Shown piece by piece: positions 47,676-56,785 of a DNA stretch of 64,000 nt (position 1 is the first letter of the stretch; each line of letters starts with the position of its first letter). A program made the translations under genes and the position numbers. Source of the DNA: Hyphomicrobiales bacterium (GTDB lineage: Bacteria; Pseudomonadota; Alphaproteobacteria; Rhizobiales; Rhizobiaceae). The notes under the pieces were generated by a model. That model was given only the letters and a program-made list of their open reading frames with translations, made no database searches and had not been told where the DNA came from. The DNA lies in assembly GCA_003577315.1 (NCBI GenBank), contig QEVK01000011.1:24922-88921 (forward strand). The letters are read 5' to 3'.

Positions 47676-49016
47676 ATGAGAATACCGACATTCGCTCCCG
47701 CGGTGCGCGCGCTGGCCGCCCTGCCGCTGCTGGCCTTGCCCGCCCGGGCGCAGGAGGCGGCCGAGGACGCCGCGGAAGGCGTCGTCGAGGCGGCGTCCGC
47801 GCTCGACAGCGGCGACACGGCCTGGATGCTGGTCTCGACCGTGCTGGTGCTGTTCATGATCCTGCCCGGCCTCGCCCTGTTCTATGGCGGCCTGGTGCGG
47901 GCCAAGAACGTGCTCTCGGTGCTGATGCAGTGCACGATGATAACGGCCGTCGTCATCGTCGTGTGGGTGTCTTACGGCTATTCCTTCGCCTTCGGCGGCG
48001 GCGACAGCCCCTATTGGGGCGGCCTCGGCAAGCTGTTCCTTGCCGGCGTGACGCCGGAATCCGAATCCGGCTCCATCCCCGAATACGTCTTCATCGCCTT
48101 CCAGATGACCTTCGCCTGCATCACGCCGGCGCTGATCGTCGGCGGCTTCGCCGAGCGCGTCCGCTTCGGCGCGGTGGTGGCCTTCGTGGTGCTGTGGGTG
48201 ACCTTCGTCTACTTCCCCATCGCCCACATGGCCTGGGATGGCGCGGGCCTGTTCTACGGCTGGGACGCCTACGACTTCGCCGGCGGCACGGTGGTGCACA
48301 TCAATGCCGGCATCGCCGCGCTGGTCGGCGCGATCATGATCGGCAAGCGCGCCGGCTACGGCCGCGACAACATGGCCCCGCACTCGCTGCCGTTCACGCT
48401 GATCGGCGCGGCGGCGCTGTGGGTGGGCTGGTTCGGCTTCAACGCCGGCTCGGCGGCGGCCGCCAACGGCACGGCCGCGCTCGCCATGGTCAACACCTTC
48501 ACGGCCACGGCCGGCGCGACCATCGCCTGGTCGGCGATCGAGAAGGCCGCGCGCGGCAAGGCGTCCATGCTGGGCGCGGCTTCCGGCATCGTCACCGGCC
48601 TGGTGGCGGTGACGCCGGCGGCGGGCTTCGTCGGCCCGGTCGGCGCCATCGTGCTGGGGGCCGTGGCGAGCGCGGTCTCCTACTGGTTCGTCGCCGTGGT
48701 CAAGATCAGGCTCGGCTATGACGATTCGCTCGACGTGTTCGGCATCCACGGCGTCGCCGGCATCGTCGGCGCCATCGGCACCGGCGTGCTTGCCGCGCCG
48801 GCGCTCGGCGGCGTCGGCTATCCCGACGGCGTGTCGATGGCCGGGCAGGTGTGGACGCAGTTTCTCGCCGTCGCCATCACCGTGGCGTGGTGCGGCGTGG
48901 TCTCGGCCATCCTCTACAAGATCGTCGATCTCGCGATCGGGCTGCGGCCGGCCGCCGAGGCCGAGGCGCAGGGCCTCGATCTCGCCTCCCACGGCGAGGC
49001 GGCCTACCACTCCTGA
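47676..49016 (+). CDS. amtB: Ammonium transporter AmtB
   Basis: The 446-residue protein has a signal peptide (cut near ARAQ) and eleven membrane helices. The pore histidines lie in PIAHMAWDG and FGIHGVAG, with DFAGGTVVHINAG and GWFGFNAGSA as further signatures. It conducts ammonium into the cell and is gated by GlnK. Two adjacent ATGs (47673, 47676) follow AAGGAG; the second has the better spacing. A terminator follows. Confidence 0.96.
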   Translation: MRIPTFAPAVRALAALPLLALPARAQEAAEDAAEGVVEAASALDSGDTAWMLVSTVLVLFMILPGLALFYGGLVRAKNVLSVLMQCTMITAVVIVVWVSYGYSFAFGGGDSPYWGGLGKLFLAGVTPESESGSIPEYVFIAFQMTFACITPALIVGGFAERVRFGAVVAFVVLWVTFVYFPIAHMAWDGAGLFYGWDAYDFAGGTVVHINAGIAALVGAIMIGKRAGYGRDNMAPHSLPFTLIGAAALWVGWFGFNAGSAAAANGTAALAMVNTFTATAGATIAWSAIEKAARGKASMLGAASGIVTGLVAVTPAAGFVGPVGAIVLGAVASAVSYWFVAVVKIRLGYDDSLDVFGIHGVAGIVGAIGTGVLAAPALGGVGYPDGVSMAGQVWTQFLAVAITVAWCGVVSAILYKIVDLAIGLRPAAEAEAQGLDLASHGEAAYHS

Positions 49017-49098
49017 TGCAGGTTCCGGGCGCCGGACCAGCACCCCGGCGCCCGGGATGCGACGACGAATGCGGCGACGCATGTGCCGTCGCGTGCCT

Positions 49099-49127
49099 GG
49101 CCCGGCCTTCGCGCCGGGCCCTTTTTT
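49099..49127 (+). terminator. Intrinsic terminator after amtB
   Basis: GGCCCGGC-CTTCGC-GCCGGGCC forms an eight-base stem followed by CTTTTTT. It ends glnK-amtB before the convergent chemotaxis operon. Confidence 0.88.
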
Positions 49128-49143
49128 CGTCGGCTTGCCGGGG

Positions 49144-49542
49144 TCAGAACAGGTCGACGTCGCCCGGGGCGTCCTCGTCCGCGGCGTCGATGGCGGGGCC
49201 GGGGGTGCCGATGGTGCGCACCAGCCCGGCCAGCTTCAGCGTCCCGACCGCGCGCGCGGTGTCGATGCGCCAGTGCGGCTGGGCGGCCTCGCCCAGCGCG
49301 CGCAGGAAGCCGGCGACGCCGGCGATGCGCTGGGCGGAAAGGTCGGCGTCCTGCATGGCGCGGACATAGTCGGCGTCGCAGACGCCCACGGCCCAGGTCG
49401 AGCGGGCGATGGCGGCCTGGTTGCGGTCGATGCGGCCGGCGATCTCCTCCAGCTCGAAGCGGATCCGCGCCAGCACGTCGGCGATCCGCTCGACCTCCCG
49501 TCCGGCTTCGACCCTCTCCCCGTCGCGCTCCGCAAGACCCAT
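49144..49542 (-). CDS. CheZ/CheT-like chemotaxis phosphatase candidate
   Basis: This 132-residue protein is mostly helical and not obviously assigned to a named family. Residues 67-73 read DLSAQRI, parallel to the E. coli CheZ active-site stretch DLTGQVI, in which Asp and Gln (DxxxQ) catalyse CheY-P dephosphorylation. The C-terminus is acidic-hydrophobic (DEDAPGDVDLF), reminiscent of the CheY-binding tail of CheZ. It is last in the che operon, just after a cheY. A small DxxxQ protein named CheT has been described in Sinorhizobium meliloti (from memory). The ATG at 49542 has GGGAG upstream; a GTG at 49557 is an alternative. Confidence 0.55.
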   Translation of the reverse strand: MGLAERDGERVEAGREVERIADVLARIRFELEEIAGRIDRNQAAIARSTWAVGVCDADYVRAMQDADLSAQRIAGVAGFLRALGEAAQPHWRIDTARAVGTLKLAGLVRTIGTPGPAIDAADEDAPGDVDLF

Positions 49543-49636
49543 GACACGCGCTCCCACGCCTTACGCTTACTCTTTGATTGCCCGGCCGCGCACGGGGCCG
49601 GGAGGCGGCCGCGGGCCCTGCGGCCCGCAGCCCTGT

Positions 49637-50026
49637 TCAGTGCAGCCTGCCGACGATCGCCTCCAGCGCCCGGCGAAGCTGGTCCGGGTTGAAGGGCTTG
49701 GTCAGGTAGTTGTTCAAGCCCAGCTTGCGGCCCTCGTCGAGCACGGCCCGGTCCGGGCTGCCGGTCAGGATCATGAAGGGCGTGCGCGAGGTCGGCTTGT
49801 AGGTGCGGATGGCGTGCAGGAGTTGCAGGCCGTTCATCTTCGGCATGTTCATGTCGGAGATGATGAGGTGCGACGGCGTCGTCATCATCATCTTCATGGC
49901 CTGCTCGCCGTCGGCGGCGACCTGTATGTTGCGGAAGCCGAGCGTCTCGAGCGCGTCGCGGACAAGCAGACGGCTCGTTGTCGTGTCGTCGACGACAAGG
50001 ATTCTCAACTGGGCTAGAAGCGACAT
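49637..50026 (-). CDS. cheY: CheY-type single-domain response regulator
   Basis: The 129-residue receiver has the acidic pair VVDD (Asp13, Asp14), phospho-acceptor Asp58 in IISDMNMPKMNG, switch Thr88 (ILTGS) and Lys110 (LTKPF). It has no output domain. It is the second receiver in this operon and is followed by the CheZ/CheT-like gene, so it may be the motor-binding CheY, with the first receiver as phosphate sink or vice versa; sequence alone does not decide. Confidence 0.92.
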   Translation of the reverse strand: MSLLAQLRILVVDDTTTSRLLVRDALETLGFRNIQVAADGEQAMKMMMTTPSHLIISDMNMPKMNGLQLLHAIRTYKPTSRTPFMILTGSPDRAVLDEGRKLGLNNYLTKPFNPDQLRRALEAIVGRLH

Positions 50027-50052
50027 TGCTCGGTGTTCCTCTATGCGACTCG

Positions 50053-50529
50053 TCAGTTCGGAAGTCCCTGGCCCGCCTGGTTCTGGGTCAGCACGCTGTC
50101 GAGCGCGATCAGGCTCAGCATGCGGCCTTCCATCGCGATCACCCCCTTCATGAAGGCGCGGGCGAGCTCGGACGCGACGTCGGGCGTTGCCTGGATCGAC
50201 CCCGAACTGACGGTCAGGATGTCGGAGACCGCATCGACCAGAAGGCCGATGGTCTGGTTCCCGACCTGGGTGATGATGATGACGTGGCGGGCGCTGGGCT
50301 CGACCGGCGCGAAGCCGAGCCGGGCGGCCAGATCCACCACCGGCAGCACGGCGCCGCGCAGGTTGATGACGCCCTTGACGTATTCGCAGGCGTGCGGCAG
50401 CGGCGTCGTCGGCGTCCAGCCGCGGATGTCGCGCACCGACATGATGTCGAGGCAGAACTCCTGGCTGCCGAGGCGGAAGGCGATCAGCTCGTTGTTGGCC
50501 GCCGCGTCGTGCTCGCGTGCGTGGGTCAT
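50053..50529 (-). CDS. cheW: Chemotaxis adaptor protein CheW
   Basis: The 158-residue adaptor joins CheA to chemoreceptors. Family blocks are [36 protein letters not shown] and [15 protein letters not shown]. The start ATG overlaps the cheA stop (ATGA). A longer upstream frame runs inside cheA and is rejected. Confidence 0.96.
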   Translation of the reverse strand: MTHAREHDAAANNELIAFRLGSQEFCLDIMSVRDIRGWTPTTPLPHACEYVKGVINLRGAVLPVVDLAARLGFAPVEPSARHVIIITQVGNQTIGLLVDAVSDILTVSSGSIQATPDVASELARAFMKGVIAMEGRMLSLIALDSVLTQNQAGQGLPN

Positions 50530-52745
50530 GCTGCGCTCCTCTTGCGGTTGGCGTCCATGCGCGCGGCCTCGGCGCGCGATCCGGCGACGATGGCGTCGAC
50601 GTCGAGGATGACGGCCACCCTGCCGTCGCCGAGGATCGTCGCCCCGGCCACGCCGAAGACGTGGCCGTAATTGGTCTCCAGGCTCTTGATGACCACCTGC
50701 TGCTGGCCGACGATGCCGTCGACCAGAAGCGCGCATTGCGACTGGTTCTCGGTCTCCACCATCATCGCCACGGAGGCGAGCGGGTCGGCCTCCTCGTCGC
50801 GGTAGCCGAGCACGCAGCCGACGTCGATCAGCGGGATGAAGGCGCCGCGTATGCCGATGACGCGGGCCTTCTCGCCCAGCCCGTGCACGTCCTGGGCCTT
50901 GGGCTGGAGCGTCTCGACGATGGCCGACAGCGGCACCACCAGCGTCTGGCCGGCCACGTTGACGACCATGCCGTCGAGCACGGCGAGCGTCAGCGGCAGC
51001 GAGAGCGTGAAGGTGGTGCCGAGGCCGGGACGCGAGGTGATGGTGATGCGCCCGCCCAGCGCCTGGATCGAGCGGCGCACCACGTCCATGCCGACGCCGC
51101 GCCCCGACACGTCGGAGATGGCGGCGGCGGTGGAGAAGCCGGGCGCGAAGATCAGGTCGTCGATCTCGGCGTCGGAAAGCTGGGCGTCCTCGGCGACGAT
51201 GCCGCGGTCGACCGCGATCTGGCGCACGCGGCTTCGGTTGATGCCGGCGCCGTCGTCGGAGACTTCGATGACCACGCGGCCGGAGCGGTGGGCGGCGACC
51301 ATGCGCACCACGCCCTGCTCGGGCTTGCCGGCCGCAAGGCGGTCCTCGGGCTTTTCCAGGCCATGGTCGATGGCGTTGCGGATCATGTGGGTGAGCGGGT
51401 CGGCCAAGCGCTCGATCACGGTCTTGTCGACCTCGCAGTTCTCGCCCTCGGTGACGAGGCGGACCGACTTGCCGGTCATGTCGGCGACCTCGCGCACCAC
51501 GCGCGACATGCGCTGGAAGATCGGCCGCACCGGCTGGGCGCGGATCGCCATCACCGAATCCTGGATCTCGCGCGTCAGGTGCTCGAGGTCGTCGAGGCCG
51601 ACGGCGACGTCGGAGAGGCGGGCGATGCCGGCCTCCATGACGCGCTGGGCCAGCATCGACTGGTTGATGACCAGCTCGCCGACGAGGTCGATCAGCCGGT
51701 CGACGCGGTCGAGGTCAACGCGGATGGTGGCGCCCGGTTGCGGGGCCTGCGAGTTGGCGGCCTGCTGCGGCGCGGCGGAGGCGGCCTGGGCCGCGGGCGG
51801 CGCGGCCCTGACCGGGGCGGGCGCCTCGGCCTGCGGCGCGGCGTGCCGTTCCTGCCCGGCCGCTTCCTCGGCCGCGACCTGCGCCAGGATCGCCTGCACG
51901 GTCTGGGCGGCGTCGCTCTCGTCCATCACCGGGCCGGCGACGGCGGTGTCGATCGACAGGTCGCAGTCGAACTCGACGAACTCGAAGACCTCGCGCACCG
52001 CCTTCTCGTCGAGGTCGCCGGTGAGCGTGATGTCCCAGGTGAGGTAGGCGCCCTCGGGGTCGAGCTCGCCGAGCAGCGGCACGGCGGAGGCGTCGCACGA
52101 CACCTCCATCTCGCCCAGCCGGCCGAGCTCGCGCAGCAGCCGCAGCGCGTCGTTGGCCTTGGCGTAGAGCTCCGGCTTCGGCGTGAAGCGGATGTGGACG
52201 GCCTGGCGGATGCCGGCGGCCTCGTCGTCGGCGATCAGCGTGTCGAAGGAGATCTGCACCGGCGCGAAGCCGAACTCGTCGACCTGCGGCTCGGCCTCGC
52301 CGGCCGCAAGCGGCTCGAAGGCCGGCGGCTGCGGCGCGGCCGCGGCGGGCGCGACCGGCCCCGCGCCGCCGGTGCGGGCGAGCTCGTCGGTCATCTGGGC
52401 GACGCGGCCGGCGTCCATCTCGCCGCCGTCGCGCGAGATGCGCACCAGGTCGGAGAGGATGTCGGCCGAGCGCAGCATGAGCTTGACGATCTGGGGCGTG
52501 ATCTCCAGCTTGCCGGAGCGCATGCCGTCGAGCGTGGTCTCGAAGGTGTGGGCGAAGCGCACCAGATCGTCGAGCCCGAAGGCGCCGGCGCCGCCCTTGA
52601 TCGAGTGGACGGCGCGGAAGACGGCGTTGATCGTCTCCAGATCGCCTTCCTCGCGCTCGATCGCCAGCAGCCCTTCCTCCAGCTCGGCAAGCTGCTCCTC
52701 GCATTCCTGGAAGAAGGTCTGCTTGATGGCTGCCATCGTGTCCAT
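50526..52745 (-). CDS. cheA: Chemotaxis histidine kinase CheA
   Basis: The 739-residue kinase has a P1/HPt domain with phospho-His47 in [14 protein letters not shown], a variable P2-like region (about 160-330) with an Ala/Pro/Gln linker, the dimerisation domain ([15 protein letters not shown]), the HATPase domain (N box [13 protein letters not shown]1 DDGAGIN, G2 [10 protein letters not shown]) and a C-terminal CheW-like domain. It passes phosphate to the CheY proteins in response to receptors. Start [12 protein letters not shown] has AGGGAG upstream. Confidence 0.97.
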   Translation of the reverse strand: MDTMAAIKQTFFQECEEQLAELEEGLLAIEREEGDLETINAVFRAVHSIKGGAGAFGLDDLVRFAHTFETTLDGMRSGKLEITPQIVKLMLRSADILSDLVRISRDGGEMDAGRVAQMTDELARTGGAGPVAPAAAAPQPPAFEPLAAGEAEPQVDEFGFAPVQISFDTLIADDEAAGIRQAVHIRFTPKPELYAKANDALRLLRELGRLGEMEVSCDASAVPLLGELDPEGAYLTWDITLTGDLDEKAVREVFEFVEFDCDLSIDTAVAGPVMDESDAAQTVQAILAQVAAEEAAGQERHAAPQAEAPAPVRAAPPAAQAASAAPQQAANSQAPQPGATIRVDLDRVDRLIDLVGELVINQSMLAQRVMEAGIARLSDVAVGLDDLEHLTREIQDSVMAIRAQPVRPIFQRMSRVVREVADMTGKSVRLVTEGENCEVDKTVIERLADPLTHMIRNAIDHGLEKPEDRLAAGKPEQGVVRMVAAHRSGRVVIEVSDDGAGINRSRVRQIAVDRGIVAEDAQLSDAEIDDLIFAPGFSTAAAISDVSGRGVGMDVVRRSIQALGGRITITSRPGLGTTFTLSLPLTLAVLDGMVVNVAGQTLVVPLSAIVETLQPKAQDVHGLGEKARVIGIRGAFIPLIDVGCVLGYRDEEADPLASVAMMVETENQSQCALLVDGIVGQQQVVIKSLETNYGHVFGVAGATILGDGRVAVILDVDAIVAGSRAEAARMDANRKRSAA

Positions 52746-52762
52746 GGGCGTGCTCCCTATGC

Positions 52763-53128
52763 TCAGGCGGCGACGCGGTTGATCGCGGTGACGAGCTTGA
52801 CGGGGTCGAACGGCTTGATGATCCAGCCGCTGGCGCCGGCGCGGCGCGCGCGGTCCTTCTTGTCGTCGACGCTCTCGGTGGTCAGCACCAGGATGGGGAT
52901 GGCGCGGTGGCGGCCGGAGCCGCGCACGGCCTCGATGAAGCCGAAGCCGTCCATGCGCGGCATGTTGATGTCGGTGATGATGACGTCGGGCTCGCAGGTC
53001 TCGAGCACCTCGAGCCCGTGAACGCCGTCCTCGGCCTGGACGACTTCCATGCCGGCGTCCATCAGGGCTGCCTTGAGCATTTCGCGGATGGTGCGCGAAT
53101 CGTCGACGGTCAGGATGGTCTTGGCCAT
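52763..53128 (-). CDS. cheY: CheY-type single-domain response regulator
   Basis: The 121-residue receiver has Asp9/Asp10 (TVDDSR), phospho-acceptor Asp53 in ITDINMPRMDG, Thr83/84 and Lys105 (IIKPF). It is placed directly before cheA, the position of the CheY that most closely follows the STAS gene in type F7-like clusters. It differs in sequence from the second receiver in the operon, so they are not recent duplicates. Confidence 0.93.
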   Translation of the reverse strand: MAKTILTVDDSRTIREMLKAALMDAGMEVVQAEDGVHGLEVLETCEPDVIITDINMPRMDGFGFIEAVRGSGRHRAIPILVLTTESVDDKKDRARRAGASGWIIKPFDPVKLVTAINRVAA

Positions 53129-53134
53129 GATGCG

Positions 53135-53443
53135 CTATTCCTTGCCGTGGAGGGGGCCGTGAAAGGGGGCGGTGAAGCGGGACAGGTCGAGGCCGGCGAT
53201 TGCCGCGGCATCGACGAAAGCGGGGGAGGGGTCCTCGAGCGCCAGCTCCGCGCCGTCGGCGCTCCATGTCGCGGCGGCCGACAGCAGCACCTGCAGGCAT
53301 TGCGCGCCGACGCGCTCGACCTGCGACAGGTTGAGCGTCAGGTCGCCGCCGCGCGCCGCGGCGAGCTCGGCCGCCAGAGGCGCGGCCGCCTTGATGTCGA
53401 GTTCGGTTGGAAGCGTGATGGTCGCGCCCGCGGCTTTCGCCAT
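53135..53443 (-). CDS. STAS domain protein of the chemotaxis operon
   Basis: The 102-residue protein matches the STAS fold (anti-sigma-factor-antagonist-like): LPTELDIKAAAPLAAEL, LTLNLSQVERVGAQCLQVLL. The usual phospho-serine position after VERV is replaced by glycine, so classical phospho-switching is doubtful. Such genes open many alphaproteobacterial che clusters, and their role is not settled. It is first in this operon, 6 bases before cheY, with CAAGGAGAGG before the ATG. Confidence 0.85.
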   Translation of the reverse strand: MAKAAGATITLPTELDIKAAAPLAAELAAARGGDLTLNLSQVERVGAQCLQVLLSAAATWSADGAELALEDPSPAFVDAAAIAGLDLSRFTAPFHGPLHGKE

Positions 53444-53757
53444 TCCCCTCTCCTTGTGAAAACCTTCTCCGGCGGTCTTCGATGCCGTCGTTCCGCGCAG
53501 CCCCGAAGCCCGGCGCTACCGGAGCGCGGCCGACTGTGCGCTGAAGGAAAAGTTCACATTCCGGTCATGCCGGATCGAGGGCGCGGCATCATGCCTTTGG
53601 CCAGTCCCCCACCAAGCCCCCGCCCAATCAATAAGCGATGACTGGTTTCGCCAATATTAACGGGGCAGGTTGACGGGGCAGGGGCGGCGGGCGGCCCCGC
53701 CGCGCGGCGGGGCGCGCCGTGCGGCGCTTCGCCCGAAGCGGGGCCGCGTTCTTCCGC
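53444..53757 (-). promoter_or_regulatory. Promoter region of the chemotaxis operon
   Basis: This 314-base gap lies between the che operon and the ridA gene, both on the minus strand. It holds no credible gene. The part from 53610 to 53660 is richer in A/T and includes one TTAA half-site; a GC-rich inverted repeat near 53694-53713 may end the ridA transcript. No sigma factor consensus is convincing. Confidence 0.4.
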
Positions 53758-54105
53758 TCAGGCGTTCTGCGCGGCGGTGACGATGATCTCGACGCGGTAC
53801 TTCGGCGCGGCGAGCTTCGCCTCGCCGGTGGCGCGGGCGGGCGCGTTGCCCGGCGCGACCCAGGCGTCCCAGGCCGCGTTCATCTCGGCGAAGTCGGCCA
53901 TGTCGGCGAGCCAGATCTGCGCCGACAGGATGCGCTCCTTCGACGAGTTCGACAGCGCCAGCAGCCGGTCGATCTCGGCGAGGATCGACTGCGTCTGCTC
54001 CTTCACGGTCGCGCCGTCGCCGACCTGGCCGGCGAGGTAGACGACGCCGTTGAAGATGTTGGCCTGGCTCATGCGCGGGCCGGTCTCGTGGCGGATGATG
54101 GTCAT
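53758..54105 (-). CDS. RidA family protein (YjgF/YER057c/UK114)
   Basis: The 115-residue protein has RidA features: FNGVVYLAGQVGDG, QTQSILAEIDRLLALSNSSKE, and the conserved arginine in NAPARATGEAKLAAPKYRVEI. RidA trimers hydrolyse reactive enamine/imine intermediates that damage PLP enzymes, notably from serine/threonine and branched-chain amino-acid metabolism. AAGGAG precedes the ATG. It lies downstream of the LysR gene and near mmsA and liv genes, consistent with an amino-acid metabolic role. Confidence 0.92.
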   Translation of the reverse strand: MTIIRHETGPRMSQANIFNGVVYLAGQVGDGATVKEQTQSILAEIDRLLALSNSSKERILSAQIWLADMADFAEMNAAWDAWVAPGNAPARATGEAKLAAPKYRVEIIVTAAQNA

Positions 54106-54188
54106 GGGTGCTCCTTGTGTTGTGCCGTTTCGCCTTCTACGGGCCGCCGCCCCGCCGGGCAATGGCTCAGGCGAGGGGCGCGGGAGGC

Positions 54189-55070
54189 TCAGACGAAGCG
54201 CGCCCGCTCGGCCTCGACCGCGGCGGCGATGAAGGAGGAGACGGCCTGGACGCGCCGCAGCGGCCGCACCGTCTCGTGATAGACCAGCCAGTAGGCGCGG
54301 CGGATCGGGGCGGCCGCCGGCACGGGCACGAGGTCGTCGTGGGCGCGGGCGATGAAGGTGTGCAGGATGCCGATGCCGGCGCCGGCGCGCACGGCCTCGA
54401 CCTGGCCGAGCGAGGAGGAGACGCCGAAATGCGCCTGCCAGCCGGGCAGGATCTCCGGGCCGTAGTCGAGCGAGGGGCTGATGACGAGATCGGGCACGTA
54501 GCCGACGAGGCGGTGGCGGCGCAGCTCTCCTTGCGTGGCGGGCAGGCCGTTGCGCTCGGCATAGGCGCGCGAGGCGTAGAGGCCGAGCGTGTAGTCCACC
54601 AGCTTGGCCGCCACCAGCCGCCCTTCCGTTGGCCGCTCGACGGTGATGGCGATGTCGGCCTCGCGCCGCGACAGCGAGAACGAGCGCGGCACCGGCACGA
54701 GCTGGATCGAAAGCTGCGGGTGGCGCTCGGTGAGCGCGCCCAGCCGCGGCGCGAGGAACGCGACGCCGAAGCCGTCGGGCGCGCCGATGCGCACCGCGCC
54801 CGCCACCTCGTCGCTCTCGCCGGCGATGTCGGCGCGCGCGGCGATCATGTCGGCCTCGATGCGCTCGGCGGCGGCGAGGAAGCGCTCGCCCTCGCCCGTC
54901 AGCTCCGAGCCGGTGGTCAGCCGCCGGAACAGCTTGGCGCCGAGCGCGCGCTCCAGTGCGGCGATGCGGCGCGACACCGTGGCGTGGTTCAGCTCCAGCC
55001 GCCGCGCCGCGCCCAGGATCTGGCCCGCCCGCGCCACGGCGAGGAAGATGCGCACGTCGTCCCAGTTCAT
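54189..55070 (-). CDS. LysR family transcriptional regulator
   Basis: The 293-residue regulator has an N-terminal winged helix-turn-helix (MNWDDVRIFLAVARAG, LNHATVSRRIAALERALG) and a periplasmic-binding-like effector domain (about 90-290). It is divergently transcribed from mmsA, the standard arrangement in which a LysR protein controls its neighbour, so methylmalonate semialdehyde or a valine-derived compound may be the co-inducer (inference). ridA lies downstream on the same strand after 83 bases. Confidence 0.92.
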   Translation of the reverse strand: MNWDDVRIFLAVARAGQILGAARRLELNHATVSRRIAALERALGAKLFRRLTTGSELTGEGERFLAAAERIEADMIAARADIAGESDEVAGAVRIGAPDGFGVAFLAPRLGALTERHPQLSIQLVPVPRSFSLSRREADIAITVERPTEGRLVAAKLVDYTLGLYASRAYAERNGLPATQGELRRHRLVGYVPDLVISPSLDYGPEILPGWQAHFGVSSSLGQVEAVRAGAGIGILHTFIARAHDDLVPVPAAAPIRRAYWLVYHETVRPLRRVQAVSSFIAAAVEAERARFV

Positions 55071-55098
55071 CGTGGTGACCTCCCCCGGCGCTTCCTTG

Positions 55099-55180
55099 TT
55101 TGCATTGCAGCAAATCATGAGCGGCGGCGCAAGCACTTCATTTCGCGCACAACGGATGCGGATTTGCTCGCGTTGCAATC
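55099..55180. promoter_or_regulatory. Candidate LysR operator sites between LysR gene and mmsA
   Basis: Two interrupted palindromes lie in the divergent gap: TTTGC-ATTGCA-GCAAA (55099-55114) and GATTTGC-N6-TTGCAATC-like (55161-55180). They share TTGC/GCAA arms, fit the loose T-N11-A LysR pattern and sit where autoregulation and mmsA activation would need them. Confidence 0.45.
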
Positions 55181-55229
55181 GGCGCGGCGAAACGGGACAA
55201 TGGCGGCACGCTTCCAAGGGAGAGAAACC

Positions 55230-56726
55230 ATGATCGAAGTCGGGCATTTCATCGGCGGCAAGCATGTCGCCGGCAAGAGCGGCCGCAGCCAGGACATCAT
55301 GCAGCCGATGGACGGCTCCGTGCGCGGCAAGGTGGCGCTGGCCTCCGGGGACGAGCTGCGCGCGGCCGTGGAGAACGCCAAGGCGGCGCAGCCGGCCTGG
55401 GCGGCGACCAACCCGCAGCGGCGCGTGCGCGTGCTGATGAAGTTCCTCGAGCTGGTGCAGCGCGACTATGACGACCTCGCCGACGCGCTGGCGCGCGAGC
55501 ACGGCAAGACCGTCGCCGACGCCAGGGGCGACATCCAGCGCGGGCTCGAGGTCATCGAGGTGTCGATCGGCGCCCCGCACATGATGAAGGGCGAGTTCAC
55601 CGACGGCGCGGGCCCCGGCATCGACGTCTACTCGATGCGCCAGCCGCTCGGCGTCGTCGCCGGCATCACCCCGTTCAACTTCCCGGCGATGATCCCGCTG
55701 TGGAAGATCGGCCCGGCGATCGCGGCCGGCAACGCCTTCATCCTCAAGCCGTCCGAGCGCGACCCGTCCGTGCCGCTGCGCCTTGCCGAGCTGTTCGTGG
55801 AGGCGGGGCTGCCGGCCGGCATCCTCAACGTCGTCAACGGCGACAAGGAGGTGGTCGACGCCATCCTCGACGATCCCGACATCAAGGCGGTCGGCTTCGT
55901 CGGCTCGACCCCGATCGCGCAGTACATCTACGCGCGCGGCTGCGCCAACGGCAAGCGCGTGCAGTGCTTCGGCGGCGCCAAGAACCACATGATCATCATG
56001 CCCGACGCCGACATGGACCAGACCGTCGACGCGCTGATCGGCGCCGGCTACGGCTCGGCCGGCGAGCGCTGCATGGCGATCTCGGTCGCCGTGCCGGTGG
56101 GCAAGGACACCGCCGACCGGCTGGTCGAGCGCCTCATCCCGCGCGTCGAGAGCCTGAAGGTCGGCCCCTCGACCGACGCCAACGCCGATTTCGGCCCGCT
56201 GGTGACCAGGGAGGCGCTGGACCGCGTCAAGGCTTACGTCGACACCGGCGTCAAGGAAGGGGCGAAGCTCGTCGTCGACGGGCGCGACTTCACCATGCAG
56301 GGCTACGAGAACGGCTACTACATGGGCGGCTGCCTGTTCGACGAGGTCACGCCCGACATGCGCATCTACAAGGAGGAGATCTTCGGTCCCGTCCTGTCGG
56401 TGGTGCGCGCGGCGACCTACGAGGACGCCATCCGCCTGCCCAACGAGCACGAATACGGCAACGGCGTGTCGATCTACACCCGCGACGGCGACGCGGCCCG
56501 CGACTTCGCCAGCCGCGTGCAGGTCGGCATGGTCGGCGTCAACGTGCCGATCCCGGTGCCGATCGCCTACTACACCTTCGGCGGCTGGAAGGCGTCCGGA
56601 TTCGGCGACCTGAACCAGCACGGCGCCGACGCCTTCCGCTTCTACACCAAGACCAAGACGGTCACCTCGCGCTGGCCGAGCGGAATCAAGGACGGGGCGG
56701 AGTTCGTCATCCCGACGATGAAGTAG
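55230..56726 (+). CDS. mmsA: CoA-acylating methylmalonate-semialdehyde dehydrogenase
   Basis: MmsA converts methylmalonate semialdehyde to propionyl-CoA in valine (and myo-inositol) catabolism. The 498-residue aldehyde dehydrogenase has PFNFPAMIPLWKIGPAIAAG, the NAD-site GFVGSTPIAQYIY, the catalytic cysteine in GSAGERCMAISVAV and the MmsA-specific C-terminal PIPVPIAYYTFGGWK. The start MIEVGHFIGG has AAGGGAGAG upstream. The next genes import branched-chain amino acids. Confidence 0.95.
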   Translation: MIEVGHFIGGKHVAGKSGRSQDIMQPMDGSVRGKVALASGDELRAAVENAKAAQPAWAATNPQRRVRVLMKFLELVQRDYDDLADALAREHGKTVADARGDIQRGLEVIEVSIGAPHMMKGEFTDGAGPGIDVYSMRQPLGVVAGITPFNFPAMIPLWKIGPAIAAGNAFILKPSERDPSVPLRLAELFVEAGLPAGILNVVNGDKEVVDAILDDPDIKAVGFVGSTPIAQYIYARGCANGKRVQCFGGAKNHMIIMPDADMDQTVDALIGAGYGSAGERCMAISVAVPVGKDTADRLVERLIPRVESLKVGPSTDANADFGPLVTREALDRVKAYVDTGVKEGAKLVVDGRDFTMQGYENGYYMGGCLFDEVTPDMRIYKEEIFGPVLSVVRAATYEDAIRLPNEHEYGNGVSIYTRDGDAARDFASRVQVGMVGVNVPIPVPIAYYTFGGWKASGFGDLNQHGADAFRFYTKTKTVTSRWPSGIKDGAEFVIPTMK

Positions 56727-56753
56727 CCTCCGGCCCACCGCGGACCGCGACGG

Positions 56754-56785
56754 ACGGGCGCCCTCCGGGGCGCCCGTTTCTTCTT
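56754..56785 (+). terminator. Intrinsic terminator after mmsA
   Basis: ACGGGCGCC/GGCGCCCGT forms a nine-base stem with a six-base loop, followed by TTTCTTCTT. It separates mmsA from the liv operon. Confidence 0.8.

Noticed and set aside
51717..52704. Alternative frames inside cheA
   Set aside because: They are Arg/Ala-rich out-of-frame readings of the kinase gene.
54108..55229. N-terminal extension of mmsA through the LysR gene
   Set aside because: The frame is open by chance on the opposite strand; the enzyme starts at the conserved MIEVGHFIGG with a good ribosome site.
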